This document shows, piece by piece, positions 1 to 12,287 of a stretch of DNA of 64,000 nt; the stretch's first letter is position 1, and every line of letters begins with the position of its first letter. Origin of the DNA: Sipunculus nudus (lineage: Eukaryota; Annelida; Sipuncula; Golfingiida; Sipunculidae); assembly GCA_026874595.1 (NCBI GenBank), contig CM049320.1, forward strand, positions 44,342,714-44,406,713, read 5' to 3'. The translations under genes were made by a program, and so were the position numbers. The notes beneath the pieces are model-generated. The model did no database searches and was not told where the DNA came from. It saw nothing but the letters and a program-made list of their open reading frames with translations.

Positions 1-948
1 TGAGGGCAAAGGTCAAGGTCACAGGACACATCTTTAAAAAGATTGTGGATGCATTTTCAGCCAAACAATTCATCTCAGACATTTCATCTTGCACATATAG
101 ATCACCTGCCAAGAGTGGAAGACCCCTATCAATTGTGAGGTCACAATGTCAAAAGTGAGAAAGGTCACAGGAGCCATCTGTCCAAAAATTAGTTTCTGGA
201 TGATAATGCCTGCTTTTATTGATGTATGGATTTCAAACTTGACTTGTATATGTCCCATTGGAAAAGCAAGACCCGAATTGATTTTGGGATCATGAGGTCA
301 AAGGTCAAGGTCACAGGACACATCTTCAAAAAGATGTGGATGCATTTTCAGCCAAACATTTCATCTCAGACATTTCATCTTGCACATACAGTTCCCCTGC
401 CAATAGAGGAAGACGCCTGTCAATTGTGAGGTCACAAGGTCAAAGGTGAAAGTCACAGGAGCCATATGTCCAAAAATTAGTTCCTGAGATGATAATGCAA
501 GCTTGGATTAATATATGGATTTCAAACCTGACTTATATATGGCCCATCAATAAATCTAGACTTCTATTGATTTATATATAAAAGTGGATGATCAATATCA
601 ATTTTGGGGTCACAAGGTCAAAGGTCAAGGCCACAGGAGCCATCTGTCCAAAAATTAGTTTCTGGATGATAATTCGTGCTTTTATTGATGTATAGATTTC
701 AGACTTGACTTATATATGTCCCATTGAAAAAGCAAGACCCCAATTGAATTTAGGGTCATGAGGTCAAAGGTCAAGGTCACAGGACCAACATCTTCAAAAA
801 GATTGTGGATTGATAGATGGAAGAAACAATAATTGCTTGCCAAGTGTCAGTATATGCTGCTAAAAATAGGGGCCTATTCTTAAAGGGGGGTGGGGGGCCT
901 ACTATGTCTGGGGATACTCTGGCACCTGCGGTGCCAAGAAATATCTAG
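1..948 (+). mobile_element. Family A repeat fragment with hairpin-CTAG 3' end
   Basis: This is a diverged body of repeated roughly 300-bp units, each with TGAGGTCAAAGGTCAAGGTCA, 'CCAAACATTTCATCTCAGAC' and 'CCTGCCAATAGAGGAAGAC' segments. It ends in GGGGGG runs (about 882-897) and the palindrome GGCACCTGCGGTGCC (921-935), then CTAG (945-948) and TT. The same ending occurs at 30957-30984 and 60067-60094 (CTAA there). A hairpin followed by CTRR is the 3' signature of Helitron-type elements. No protein is encoded. The 5' end is outside the window. Confidence 0.65.
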
Positions 949-1115
949 TTCACTATGTTTTAACCAGACATATATGATAAGAATTTATGGCAATGTAGAA
1001 AGTTTAAACAAAATTGGCATATAGGTTCTGCAACAATTTTACTAGTTGTGAATCACAGCCCATGATGTCGCAGGTCATGCTTGGCAGCTGAGCGTCATGA
1101 CCCATGGGTCACTTG
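949..1115 (+). mobile_element. Family E 3' end fragment
   Basis: It matches the last 165 bp of the 2.4-kb elements at 33115-35538 and 46040-48468 (TTTTAACCAGACATA through GCAGCTGAGCGTCATGACCC to CTTGT). It directly follows the family A terminus and is directly followed by family B, so three element ends are packed within about 600 bp. Confidence 0.6.
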
Positions 1116-1116
1116 T

Positions 1117-1532
1117 TCTTTGATATGACAGGTGGCGCCACCTACCTATGCGTTTGCAGTGCAGACATCCATGCTGATATCTCAGGACTCGTTTGACTGA
1201 TTGGGCTGAAATTTTATATGTTTATTCATCATGTATAGTTTTTCCATTTTTATGACAGGTGGCGCCACCTACTGCCCCGTCTCTCTCTCTGTCTCTCTTG
1301 CTCTCTCACTCGCTGTCTTGCTTGCTTTCTCTCGCTCTCTCTCTCCCTCTTTCCAGGTAATTCAGCCTTTACATCATAACAATACCACACCAACTAATCT
1401 ATATCTTTCATGTAATATGTTATATACCACACAAGGTTTTCCCCATTACCTCTATATCCTATCACCACTTCACCCGTAACTCTCTGATTTAGGCAGATAT
1501 ATGTAGTCGCTTGTCAAGTACCCGTATTCTAG
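1117..1532 (+). mobile_element. Family B fragment with hairpin-CTAG 3' end
   Basis: It contains two exact GGTGGCGCCACC palindromes (1131 and 1258) and ends GTAGTCGCTTGTCAAGTAC, CCGTATT, CTAG (1529-1532), TT. The undamaged form of the hairpin is at 18812-18830. A CT-rich microsatellite (TCTCTCTCTGTCTC type) lies at 1278-1353. Confidence 0.6.
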
Positions 1533-2268
1533 TTTCTATATGCAAATGTTTAAAATTTATTCAATTTATAAAATAATTGGATTGGAAAAAATTAAGATCT
1601 AATTCAAACATATTCTTGCCTCAGGAGAATGGAACATAATGTGATCAGCTATGTCTGACCATCATCTCTCTGTTATCATTGTATCCCGAGACAAAGTTGA
1701 GATACTGTGGTTTCATGACAGTGACTATGGTTTCGCTGCCGCCGCCGCAGAAAATTCTTGTGAGCGGGATAACTATAAAAAGGTTTCACTGATCTTTATC
1801 AAACTTTACATGTGCATAGATATATGTAAGAGGACGAAGCCTTTTTAAAATGGGGTCATGACTTCTGCTAGGAGAGTGACCTTGACCTTGAATAGGTCAA
1901 TTTTTGCTGAAAATAACACAAATTCTTTAATATCTCAAGAAAGCTTGCATGGATTGGTCCAAAAATCAAGGTGACCCAAGACCTTGGATAGCCATGTAAT
2001 TTGCCAGGAACTGGTGATGCCACCTATTAACCTTTTCCTGTTTTCATGCCTTTTAATACCCCCATAATTATCCAAAAATTAGTTTCTGGATGATATTTCC
2101 AACGCGGAGTGATGTATGGATTTCAAAATTGACTTGCATATGTCCCATTGAAAAAGCAAGACCCCAATTGATTTTGGGGTCATGAGGTCAAAGGTCAAGG
2201 TCACAGGACCAACATCTTTAAAAAGATTGTTGATGCTTTTTCAGCCAAACTTTTCACCTCACACCTTT

Positions 2269-2385
2269 AATTCGGGAGAGAGTCGAGGTAAGCTATAAGT
2301 AGCTTGCACGTAATCCCACTGATGCTTGTATTATGTGATTTATATGTGCATATTCAGTATCAATAAAATATCTAAAACAAAAAAA
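2269..2385 (+). mobile_element. Retroposed 3' end with poly(A), flanked by 12-bp target-site duplication
   Basis: The direct repeat CCTCACACCTTT flanks it exactly (2257-2268 and 2386-2397). The insert ends CAATAAAATATCTAAAACAA followed by A's, with an AATAAA signal at 2362-2367 a short distance before the A-tract. Poly(A) plus target-site duplication is the mark of LINE-mediated retroposition. The source transcript was not identified; it could be a 5'-truncated LINE tail, a SINE or a messenger fragment. Confidence 0.7.
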
Positions 2386-2973
2386 CCTCACACCTTTCAT
2401 CTTGCATATATAGTTCACCTGCCTATAGAGGAAGACCCCTATCCCTTTCCAGGTCACAAGGTCAAAGGTGAAGGTCACAGGAGCCATCTGTTCAAAACAT
2501 AGGTTTCTAGATGATAATTCCAGCTTGGATTAATATATGGATTTCAAACTTGACTTATATATGGCCAATTGATAGAGCAAGATAGAGCACAGGGGCCACC
2601 TGTCCAAAAATTAGTTTCTGGATGATTTTATGGATGAGTTTAAGCAAAATGTTTCATCCCAGACCTTTCACCTTGCACATATAGCTCACCTACCAATAGA
2701 GGAAGATCCATATTAATTTATCGGTTACAGGGTCAAAGATGAAGGTCACAGGAGCCATCTGTTCACAAATCTTTGGATTTTTGGTCAACCCCATAATTTT
2801 GAAGTACTGCATCTGTTTCCTTCAAATTTGACACAACAATCCTCACCAAGCAGTCAGACAAGTTCAGACATTTTTTACCTTGGCCCTGTTGTGTGTCAAT
2901 TTATACTTCAGAAGAAGGGTGCCTATTTTAGAAGGGGGAATACTTCATATGCCTGGGGATAATGCCAGAAATT

Positions 2974-3224
2974 GGGGCCTGGACAGCTGAGTGGTAAAAC
3001 GCTTGGCTCTCTCAGATGGCGACCCTGGTTCGATCCCTGACGTGGCTATGAGAGTGGGTTGTAGATGCCCATCCAAGGCCGGTGGTTTTCTCCGGGTACT
3101 CCGGTTTCCTCCACCCCTGCAGACTACCTACCGCCATCACTGGAGCCATGGAGAGTGCCTCGATTAGTTATATAACTATTTGTACAATCCATATAAAATA
3201 AATAAGTTTATATTAAATAAAAAA
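2974..3224 (+). mobile_element. tRNA-derived SINE with perfect 13-bp target-site duplication
   Basis: The body starts GGGGCCTGGACAGCTGAGTG (internal promoter box A region) and has GGTTCGATCCC (box B) about 50 bp later. It continues with a central segment GTTTTCTCCGGGTACTCCGG and ends in an A/T-rich tail (TATTAAATAAAAAA). The 13-bp sequence AATGCCAGAAATT occurs exactly at 2961-2973 and 3225-3237. The box spacing fits RNA polymerase III transcription. It is not a tRNA gene because the cloverleaf does not close and the body continues 170 bp further. Confidence 0.88.
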
Positions 3225-3242
3225 AATGCCAGAAATTTCTAG

Positions 3243-4025
3243 TTAAATATATATTAATTATGAAATTTTACCAATAAGCACTGTTGAAATAACTTTCATT
3301 TGCTATATTTGTATGGATTCAAGCTTTTCAAGTCTGAATTTTTAAGCAATTTATATAATCAGTTGTGTAATATTGCAGATGTTAAAATTTTTAAAATTTG
3401 ATATAATAAAAAATTAAGAAATAATTGAAATTTCATATATTATCAGCTTTGTTTGTGTACCAGTCTGTCTGTCCTTTTTAAGAAAACCTGTGAGCTTATG
3501 CAATAGTATTGTGTCATTCCTTGTCTGTACATTAACCCATACTATCTCAAAAATGGTGGAAGCTAGCATTGGCAAATTTTATGCAAAAACTTAGTCCGCG
3601 ATTGGTCCCACTTTCATGTCACAATTGTCCGGCGATTCCTTAGATTTTCAGTTATGAACCTGGTCGTACCGCTAGTGTGACTGTGTCTTAAATCTTTTAT
3701 CAAATTTAGGGCTGCAATAGTCTTCTTCTACAAAAATATTGTTTCAGTTATAACTTCTGTAACATTGTACAAAAATGATTCATAGGTTGCCTTTGTTCAA
3801 GTTTACTTGAATAGTTTTTAGCAGAATTTTTGGACATTTAACAATGAAAGGACTGCATCTTTTATTATTCTTAACATTTTGATAAAGAATTTTATATGTC
3901 AGCTTGAAAAAAAGCATTTAAGCCAAAGTCTCAGTATGTGTAAACAGATTTACCAACAAGCCAAGATTGTGTCTGTATCAATAAATAGCTTGGCAGACTG
4001 CCAACTGTATCAGATTATACAAAAA
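3243..4025. other. Mostly unique AT-rich intron with one old repeat fragment
   Basis: Only a diverged family I fragment is seen (about 3488-3600, 'TGTGAGCTTATGCAATAGT' through 'TATCTCAAAAATGG'), shared with 28800, 31305 and 52060. The rest shows no coding, RNA or repeat signal I can support. Confidence 0.4.
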
Positions 4026-4115
4026 GTCAAGAGTTCACTCAGTGCAGCCAGATATAGGTCAAGAATTTACTCAGTGCAGCCAGGTACAGGTCAAGAGTTC
4101 AGTGAGTGCAAACTG
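4026..4115 (+). repeat. 32-bp tandem repeat, about 3 copies
   Basis: Units start at 4026, 4058 and 4090 with GTCAAGAGTTCACTCAGTGC and related sequence; the third decays after about 26 bp. Confidence 0.8.
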
Positions 4116-4140
4116 AGTTTCCGAGGGATCATAAGGTCAG

Positions 4141-4296
4141 CCTCAAGGCTGCATGTGATTACCTCATGGGTGCATTGCCCCTCAAGGCTGCATGTGGACA
4201 CCTCATGGGTGTGATGCCCCTCAAGGCTGCATGTGATCACCTCATGGGTGCCATACTCCTGAAGGCTGCATGTGGACACCTCATGAATGCCTGCAG
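4141..4296 (+). repeat. 39-bp tandem repeat, 4 copies
   Basis: Units start at 4141, 4180, 4219 and 4258 (CCTCAAGGCTGCATGTG...CACCTCATGGGTG). Alternate units share GTGATNACC or GTGGACACC, so the array probably grew as a 78-bp dimer. The period is a multiple of three, which keeps short frames open on both strands; no gene is implied. Confidence 0.85.
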
Positions 4297-4329
4297 CCCT
4301 GCAAACTGTCAGGGCTCTTTAAGTTCAGT

Positions 4330-5640
4330 TTAGTTTTTCCTTGCTGGGCTCAAGGTATTGGACTGAAATTTGGCATGTTCATCCATCTTGGTCAGTTTTC
4401 TCATAAACAATGCAGACAGGTGGTGCCACTTACCTTTCCATTTTCGTAAAATATATGCCCTTTTTCAGGAGTGATTTGCAGTATTGGTATGAAATTGTGC
4501 CAATCCATAGATCTTTGACTTCTCCATCTGGTATCCAAAACTGGTGGCGCCATCTGCAATACTTTTCCCGTGGCAGCCATCGGTAAATGTACTTTGGGTG
4601 AAAATTGCTCATATCTCAGGAGTGGGTCAAGGTATTTTGCTGAAATTTGGTATTTTCATCCATATTGGAAAGTTTTCTCATAAACCAGACAGGTTGCACC
4701 ACTTACCTTTCTGTTTTTATAGAATGAATTAAAGCCCTTTTCTTAGGAGTGATTGGCAGTATTGGCGTATCCATAGATCTTGGGCTCCTCAAATATTTAC
4801 CCAAGACTGGTGGGGCCATCTGCCGTTGTTTTCCTGTGGAGTCCATCCATACATGTGCTTTGGGTGAAAATTGCTCATATCTAAGGAGTGGGTCAAGGTA
4901 TTGGTCTGAAATTGGGCTTGTTTATCTCTCTTGGACAGTTGTCATGTACACCAGACAGTTGGCACCACCAATCTTCAAGTTTTGGTAGAATAAATAAATG
5001 CCTTTTTCTCAGGAGTGATTTGCATTATTGGCCTGAAATAGTGCATATTCATAGTTCTTGGACTCCTCCATCTTGTACTTAAGTCTAGTAGTACAATCTG
5101 CAATCTTTGTTTGCATGGCATCCATCCATACATGTGCTTTGGGTGAAATTGCTCATATCTCCTGAATTGGTCTGAAATTTGGTATGTCATTCCATCTTAG
5201 AGAGTTTTCAAGTAGACCAGACAAGTGGCAGCAGGTGTTTTAGTAGAATAAACTAATTCCCTTTTCTCAGAGTTATAGTTGACTATATTCAGCATTGGTG
5301 TGACATACCACTCAATCCATCCGTCACTTCATCCATACCACTCTTGACTTCAGTGGAGACATGTCGCATTTTGACTACCGGTTTTCAAGATTTTTTATGC
5401 ATATGTTCACAAAGCCTAACAGTGGTTTGAAGTACCTCTCTGAAATTTTTCATGTCCATACATCTTTGATGGCTTTCTTGTACACAAAACTGGTAGTGCC
5501 ACTTACAATCAGTTTTGTGTTGTGTATATCCATGACATATTTCAGCAGTGACGTTTTTGTAATTGTTGTATGCACTAGGGTTCAAATGTTCAGTGCTTGA
5601 ATTGTACATATACATGTCACATATGTACTTGAAAAGTAAT
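4330..5640 (+). repeat. Family J: about 270-bp tandem units
   Basis: Diverged units with 'TCAAGGTATTGGTCTGAAATTTGG', 'CATCCATCTTGG', 'AGACAGGTGGTGCCACTTACC' and 'GGAGTGATTTGCA' recur at about 4349, 4627 and 4891, with weaker copies to 5560. A related block is at 59340-59930. The palindromic GGTGGCGCCACC core is present in decayed form. Confidence 0.6.
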
Positions 5641-5807
5641 GGCCCAGCATGGAAGCATTATACCTGATGTATATCCCATTGCAAAGGTTCGCATTAGGCC
5701 TGTAGGCCTTGTTAAATATGAAGTATTTGTGAATAACCTTTATCCCATAAGCAGTGTTGAATTAATTGAAAATCCTATGTATGTACACTATAATAATACA
5801 GCGATGT

Positions 5808-6296
5808 TGTAACTCGCATCATTACCCCTATCCACCCCCCCCCCCCCCTCCACATACCACCACCACCTCCATGTCCTTGCATCTGTGGACTGGGAACATT
5901 TGTTATATTTCAATGGTAAACATTTTATAAAATAAAAAATACACATATTTAATAATATATAAATAATTATAAAAAATAGATACAATTGAACATATGTGTA
6001 AACTACTAAACTGTCAATAATTTATCAAAAGGCCAACCAAGGATCATGGTAATAATATACATCTAATGTTCACAAACTGCTGACTTGCTTCAATTTTAAC
6101 ATTTGAAATGCATGGTTTGGTCACAAAATATTATTTGCAACAATTTCTTAATCATCAATACAAACCAATCATATCAATCAGCCATGGCCTATATTACCTT
6201 TCCTTTAAGACTTTATCTCCATTTGATATTATTTTAGATTTTTACCTTCAAGGTCAACTTCAGCTCAGCTTAGTGAACCATGGGTCCCTTGTTCCT
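5808..6296 (+). mobile_element. Family H element ending in a family E-type terminus
   Basis: It starts near 'GATGTTGTAACTCGCATC' with a 14-C run at 5835-5848 and ends in 'CAGCTCAGCTTAGTGAACCATGGGTCCCTTGTT'-like sequence (6259-6296). The same start and end pair frames 56041-56362 and 56728-57843. Confidence 0.5.
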
Positions 6297-6384
6297 TTAT
6301 TTTGAGACAGCCAAATTATATTCAAATTATCAGATGTGCAACTGTGGTTTCATCTGTGTCCTGAGACCTTGTGTTTTTAATAGG

Positions 6385-9234
6385 GCCTTGCTTGTCGTTT
6401 GTCTGTTTGTCTTTCTGTATGTCCTTCAAATGTGTTTCTTGATGATAACTCGATTTTGATTGACATATAGATTTCAAACCTGACTTATATATGGCCATCC
6501 TCTAATGCAAGAAGTTCATTATTTTTTAGGTCATGAGGTCAAAGGTCAAGGTCACTAGACCCTCTTATTTAGAAAGATTGTGGATGTATTTTAAGCCAAA
6601 CTTTTCATCCCAAATCTTGGATCTTGTATATATAGCTGACCTGCCAATAGGGGAAGAACCTGATTGATTTTGAGGTCAAAGGTCAAGGTCACAGGAGCTG
6701 TCTGTCCACATTTGTTTCTAGATGATAACTCTTGTTTGGAATGACATATTGGTTTCAATCTCGACTTATATATGACCAACCTATAATATCAGAACCCTAT
6801 TGATTTTGGGGTCATGAGGTCAAAGGTCAGGATCACAGGACCCACTTCTTTAAAAAGATTGTAGGTGTATTTTTAGCCAAACTTTCCATCCAAAACCTTC
6901 CACCTTCCAGATATTGTTCACCTGCCAACAGTGGAAGAAACATATGGATTTTTGGGTTATACGGTCAAAGTCAAGGTCACAGTCACCATCTTTCCACATA
7001 TTAGTTTCCAGATGGTTACACCAGTTTGGATTGAAATATTGGTTTCAAACATGGCTTATATATGGCCCACAACTAAAGTAAGAACTCTCTTGATTATGGG
7101 GTCATGAGATCAAAGGACAAGGTCACAGGACCAACTACTTTAGAAAGATTGTGGATGCATTTAAGTAAAACTTTTCATCACAAACCTTGCGTCTTCCACT
7201 TGTGGCACACCTGCCAATAGGGGATGTTTCCTTTTGATTTTGGGGTCACAAGGTCCAAGGTCACAGGGCCAATCCAATCACAAATTAGTTTATGGATGAT
7301 AACTCCAGTTTGGGTAAACAAGTTAGATTAAAACTGATCACAGGACCCATACTTTTTAAAAAGCTGATAAAGACAAATTCAGCTCAGCGTAGAGGCCCAT
7401 GGGTCCCCAGTTATGTCTAAAGGTCATATTTGAAGGTCACAGGACCCACTTATTATGGAGGTATTTTAAGCCAAGCTTTTTAGCCCAAACCTTCCATCTT
7501 TCAGATATTGGTCACCACCCAGCAGAGAAACATTCTTGTTGATTTTTAGGTTACAAGATTAAAGGTCACACTTCTTGAAAAGTTGTGGACATATTTGAAG
7601 CCAATCATTTCATCCTAAACAATCCATCTTTCATATGGTGTATTTTCAAATAAGGAGAGAATCCTTACTGTTAGTCAACTGAGGTATAGGAATGGCGCTT
7701 TGACCATCGTCAGTCCTGGTGTCCGGCCGTCCGGCTGTCTGGCTGTCCATTAGCAGGGCACAAATCCTAACTGCTGGTTCAAGAAACTTCTAAGTGTATA
7801 TCCAGGGAGGTCAATAAAAAATCTCCTTGGAAACCTGAAATTAGGTCACTGCAACATATTCACTGAGCTATTGGGCTTGAAAGTACCCCCCCCCCCAGAA
7901 TAATAAAAAATTTGATACCAAACTTCCAATATCTTAATAATTAATGCATGGATTGTCATGAATCTTGCCCTTAATATTGACCATGACTAGTTTTGTCAGT
8001 TCCTGAAAAGTGGTGGTGCCACCTGTATTTTTTGTTATTTTAAGGAATATATTTTTCTTTTTTTTCACTATAAAATGACAACAATCATGTAAGTTTCTCT
8101 GCTTTGGTTACATCTAGTGTCCCAAAACCTGGTGTGTTTTTTTATCACAAGTGGATGCCCTATAGTAATCACCCTGTCTCTCTGTCTGTTTGTCTGTCTG
8201 TTTGTCCATCTGTTCATCCACACAAATTTGTTTCCAGATAATAACTCCAGGTTGTATTGACACATGGATTTTAAACTTGACTTATATATGGCCACCCCTA
8301 AAGCAATAACCTATATGATTTTGATGTCCAAAGGTCAAGGTCACAGGACTTACTTATTTAAAAAGATTATGGCTTTAAACCAAGCTTTTCATCCGAAACT
8401 TTCCATTTTGCACATTTAACTGACTTGCCAGTATGGGGGAGCATAAATGAATTTTGGGTCACAAGTTCAAAGGTCAAGGTCACAGGGACCATCTGTTCAC
8501 AAATTAGTTTCCAGATGATAACTCCAGTTTAGTTTGACATTGTTTTCAAACTGAATATATATATATATGGCCCACCTATAAAGTAAGAACCATGTTGATT
8601 TTGGGGTCCAAAGGTCTGAGGGTCACAGGACTCATTTCTTAAAAAAGAATGTGTATGCATTTGAAGCCAAACTTTTAATCATAAAACTTCCATCTCCAAG
8701 ATATTGCTAAGAGGGGATGATTCTGTTTGATTTTAGGGTCATAGGGTCAAAGATCAAGGTCACAGGGCCCGTCCATTTACAAATTAGTTTATGGATGATA
8801 ATTCTGCTTTGGATAGACAGATTGGCTTCAAACTTGATTTTATAAAGACCACCCACTCAAGTAAATTCATTTTGATTTTCAGGGTCAAGAGAACAAAGTT
8901 GAAGGTCACAGTAGCCACATCTTTAAAAAAGATTGTGGATGCACTGTTAATAAAACTTTTCCTCCCGAACTTTCCATCTTTCACACATGGCTTACTTGCC
9001 CAAAGTGAGGAAATCTGTAAATTTAGAGGTTACCTGGTCAGAGGTCAAGGTCACTTTTTTAAAAGATTGTTACAATAATCTAAATGCTGAAAATTCAAGG
9101 ATAATAAGTTCTAAGATTTTTTGGTCACAATGTCATTGATTTAGATCACAGGACTGTCATTCTGAAAAATTTCTTTAAAAATATCCTTCTAGAGAAATTC
9201 AGCTGAACGTTGAGACCCATGGGTCCCTAGTTAA
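6385..9234 (+). repeat. Diverged dispersed repeat tract rich in AGGTCA units
   Basis: About 210-bp units with 'GATGATAACTCCAGTTTGG', 'GACTTATATATGGCCCACC' and 'GGGGTCATGAGGTCAAAGGTC' repeat through this tract. Exact AGGTCAAAGGTCAAGGTCA cores occur at 6536 and 6673. Old family E-type ends (GGCCCATGGGTCC near 7397 and GACCCATGGGTCCCTAGTT near 9216-9234) break it into at least two elements. No coding is seen. Confidence 0.55.
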
Positions 9235-9720
9235 CACCCACCATTTTATAATCCAGTCTTGTTATGCCCCTGTTGCAAGGGCATGTTCCGCTTTGTGGTG
9301 CCTTTGTTTTAATAAAGTTCTCAGATGAACCAAAGTAAAGGATTATTGTAAACCCCATGACTTTTGAAGCTTTGCATAGATTTTTCCTGAAATTTTTCAC
9401 TCCTTTTGTTTCAACCAAGTTCTCAGAGGTGTTAGAAAATTATGACCTTGACCATAATTTTAAACATCAGATCTGCAGTGACCCTTTAACTTTTGAAGTA
9501 CTTTTCCTCCTCAAGGTATTTTTTTCCTCTAAATTGATGCACAATGTGTTACAACCAAGTTCTCAGATGATTTCGAAACTTTGTGACCTTCACCTTTATC
9601 TTCATGGTCAAACCTGTAATGTGTCAATATATGCTTCAGAAGAAGGGGTCCTATTTAAAAGGGGCTATGCCCAATGTCTTGGGATACTGCGGCATCTCTG
9701 ATGCAAGAAATGTCCGTAGG
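9235..9720 (+). repeat. Old family G remnant
   Basis: It has the hairpin GCCCCTGTTGCAAGGGCA (about 9267-9284) and 'CACAATGTGTTACAACCAAG', 'TTGTGACCTTCACC' segments like 26846-27838, and it ends in a decayed family A-like terminus (GGCATCTCTGATGC, about 9691-9704). No gene. Confidence 0.45.
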
Positions 9721-9864
9721 TAGTTAAAAGTAAATTTTTACTTCTTATGAAATATCTTTGATCTTGTTTTTACCTTCTTTTGTTACTTTTTATTCTTCAT
9801 CACTTGTTCTTCCCCTCACATGATTCGTCCAAATGCCCAATACCCTGTATCATAAGATGGAAAT

Positions 9865-10015
9865 GCAGCATGGTGTTCCTTCAGATTCCTACTTATCATA
9901 CATAGATGTTACCAAATGCAGCATGGTGTTCCTCCAGATTCCTACATATCATATATAGATGTTACACAGCATGGTGTTCCTCCAGATTCCTACATATCAT
10001 ACATAGATGTTACCA
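9865..10015 (+). repeat. Three-copy tandem repeat of about 50 bp
   Basis: 'GCAGCATGGTGTTCCTCCAG' plus 'ATTCCTACATATCATACATA' recurs from 9865, 9918 and 9966; the third unit lost about 5 bp. Confidence 0.75.
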
Positions 10016-10410
10016 AACAACCATCTTGTATGCCATGTGAAGGTATTCTCCAAAATATCACTTTTTATGTCAAATAAATATCTCTCACTCTCTTAGAAAA
10101 AAAAACATGGCTTGTATATGACTCATTGAAAGCAGTTAGGGATATGAACATGTTATTTGTAAGTGGAGAAATCGTTTGGTTATGGAGGACTTGTTTGACT
10201 GAACCTCAGACAGTTTTGTTCTGTCACTTCAGAGTTACACCAGGGTATTACAGATGTGTGGATGAAGAGAATAACAGATAATTGTGTATGATGTGATGCT
10301 CTGTAATACCATATAGACCTGTGGCTGTGATCAAAACTGAAAACAGGTGGCCAGGTCATCCTTTTTATCTTCTTTTGAAATGAGTGAGTGGGATGGTTTT
10401 CCTGGTTTTT

Positions 10411-12287
10411 AGCTCAGCTGACTATAAGTCATCTGAGCTATAGTCGTGGTCCATTGTCCGTCGTCCGTCCGTCCGTCCGTAGATGTGGCACGTTTTGAAA
10501 TCGTAAGACCTAGGAATCCAAAATTCAGCATAATGTTAGATGTCCCCAAGATCTCCTACCAGGCCTAAAACTGAGTCTTTGCGACTTCGTTCCTTTGAGA
10601 AATTAAGGAAAAACCTCAATTTTTTATTAAAATCCTATTTTTACACTTCAGGACTGCCTAATATCAAAACCACTCATCTGTTTTTCCTCATATTTACCAT
10701 AAATATTCCTCTATATAGTTCCTATGTACATGCCAGAAATTAAGTCTGTAAAGTATAAATTCTTTAAGTTATGGGCCAAAACATAATGGACTTTGTAAAA
10801 AATCAGGAAAAATAATAACTCATTTAACATGAAAAATTTTGAAACTAGAGTCTATTTTCTCAAGTATATAACTATGTTTAATTAAGATTCAATTGTTTAC
10901 CCAAAATTAGATCTGAATTTTGTAATTTTTTTAAGTTATTAGCATAAAAAAAATCAGTACATTAAATTTTGCCCAACTTTGACCATGGCACGTTTTTTTC
11001 CTGTAAGCACCATTGATTTAATTTTCACAGCATGTAAACATAAATATTTAGTTTGTCTAAATCTGAAATTTGAAAATAAAAGCTCGGAAATTAAGCTAGT
11101 TATTGATTTTTTTTCTGTAGTCACTTGCTTTGATTACAGATGCAGGGTCCTACTCCAGGTCACTGGAAGTCAGCTATGCCAGGGTTTCTGATTTGTTACA
11201 GTCACTGGGGGAGATCCCCTGCTGTGACAGGTGTACAGTTATTCTCATATCACCACCCCAATCACCCCCCCCCCCCCCCCCCCCCCGAAAACCCAACCCA
11301 CCAAGTGTTATGCAGTACTTGTTATTGTTTTCACTGTATCTCCTTAATTGTAATGCTGTTTCCACTCCAAAATGCAAAAACTTTCCTTGGAAAAATAACT
11401 CAAGGTGTAATCCAGAAGATGCAATGTTGTGTAATGTAGCATTTTTAAAGTAATCAATTTTCTTTTAAATGATTTTAACAAATATAATTGAACCCATCAG
11501 TATGCTTAAATTATTATAAAATATGAAGCACATTATGGATAAATATAGACACAATTAAAAATTGTGAAATCTAAATCAGGTATTATTTTTAGATATTTAT
11601 TGTTTTGCAGATGTAAAAGATATATTCTTGTGGTAAAAAATAAATAAACATTTGTATGCATGATGTGGTGTTATCTGACAAGATTGAGATTTATGATGAT
11701 GCAATTGAGAATTATGAATCAACTTTTATATTCAGATATATATGTTAAATTGGAAATGTATAGAAATATAAACTCAAATTAGAAAATAATTGATGTGATA
11801 AAAAATGAGGATTTAATACAAACATTTGTTCATTATTTTCCTGCCTCAGCAGAATTTGAGATCAGGCTTTGTTTGCCCTGTTTTATGTTGTTAATTAGCT
11901 ATATTTCAACTGTATACATTTTATAAAAAAAATACACATATATTTAATAATATTTATTATACAAAAAAATAGATTCAATTGAACAAATGTGTAAACTACT
12001 GAAATGTCAACAGTTAATCGAAAAACCATCTAATGATCATGGTAATAGTACAGATCATTTGTTCACAAACTGCTCACATGCTTTAGTTTCAACATTAGGA
12101 AACACATGGTCAGGTCACAAAATATTTTTTGCAACAATTTCTTGCTCATCAATACAAACCAATCATATAAACCAACCATGGCCTTTATTACCTCTTCCTC
12201 TTACACTTTATCTCCATTTGATATTATTTTAGATTTTTACCTTCAAGGTTAACGTCAGCTGAGCACAGTGACCCATAGGTCCCTTGT
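10411..12287 (+). mobile_element. Family E element, 1.9 kb
   Basis: The 5' end is AGCTCAGCTGAC, TATAA, GTCATCTGAGCT (a near-perfect 12-bp stem), followed by GTCCGTCCGTCC microsatellite. The 3' end is CAGCTGAGCACAGTGACCCA...CCCTTGT. It sits in a T-run. A 22-C run lies at 11265-11286. The last 420 bp are family H-like, so this may be a composite. No long ORF is present. Confidence 0.6.

Larger units (their letters stand above)
1681..3242 (+). mobile_element. Family A element, interrupted by two retroposed insertions
   Basis: It opens GTATCCCGAGACAAAGTTGAG, shared with 29408, 42474 and 58618. Its early part has a GCC/GCAGCC stretch and 'TGTGAGCGGGATAACT'. The body has the AGGTCA units (exact 19-bp core at 2185-2203). 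It ends ATTTCTAG at 3242. The terminal hairpin has been lost by a small deletion. A 117-bp retroposed fragment (2269-2385) and a SINE (2974-3224) are inserted, each with target-site duplications. Confidence 0.6.

Noticed and set aside
1231-1479. 82-codon + frame with hydrophobic start
   Set aside because: It is translation of a CT-rich microsatellite within a family B repeat.
2974-3050. A true tRNA gene
   Set aside because: Boxes A and B are present but the acceptor stem does not close, the body extends 170 bp further, and target duplications mark a SINE.
4091-4333. Frames on both strands over the 39-bp repeat
   Set aside because: Multiple-of-three repeat period keeps frames open by chance.
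11130-11453. Overlapping + frames of 99-107 codons around a possible acceptor at 11140
   Set aside because: The frames run through a 22-C tract inside a family E element; no domain, and the phase does not join the ACK exons.
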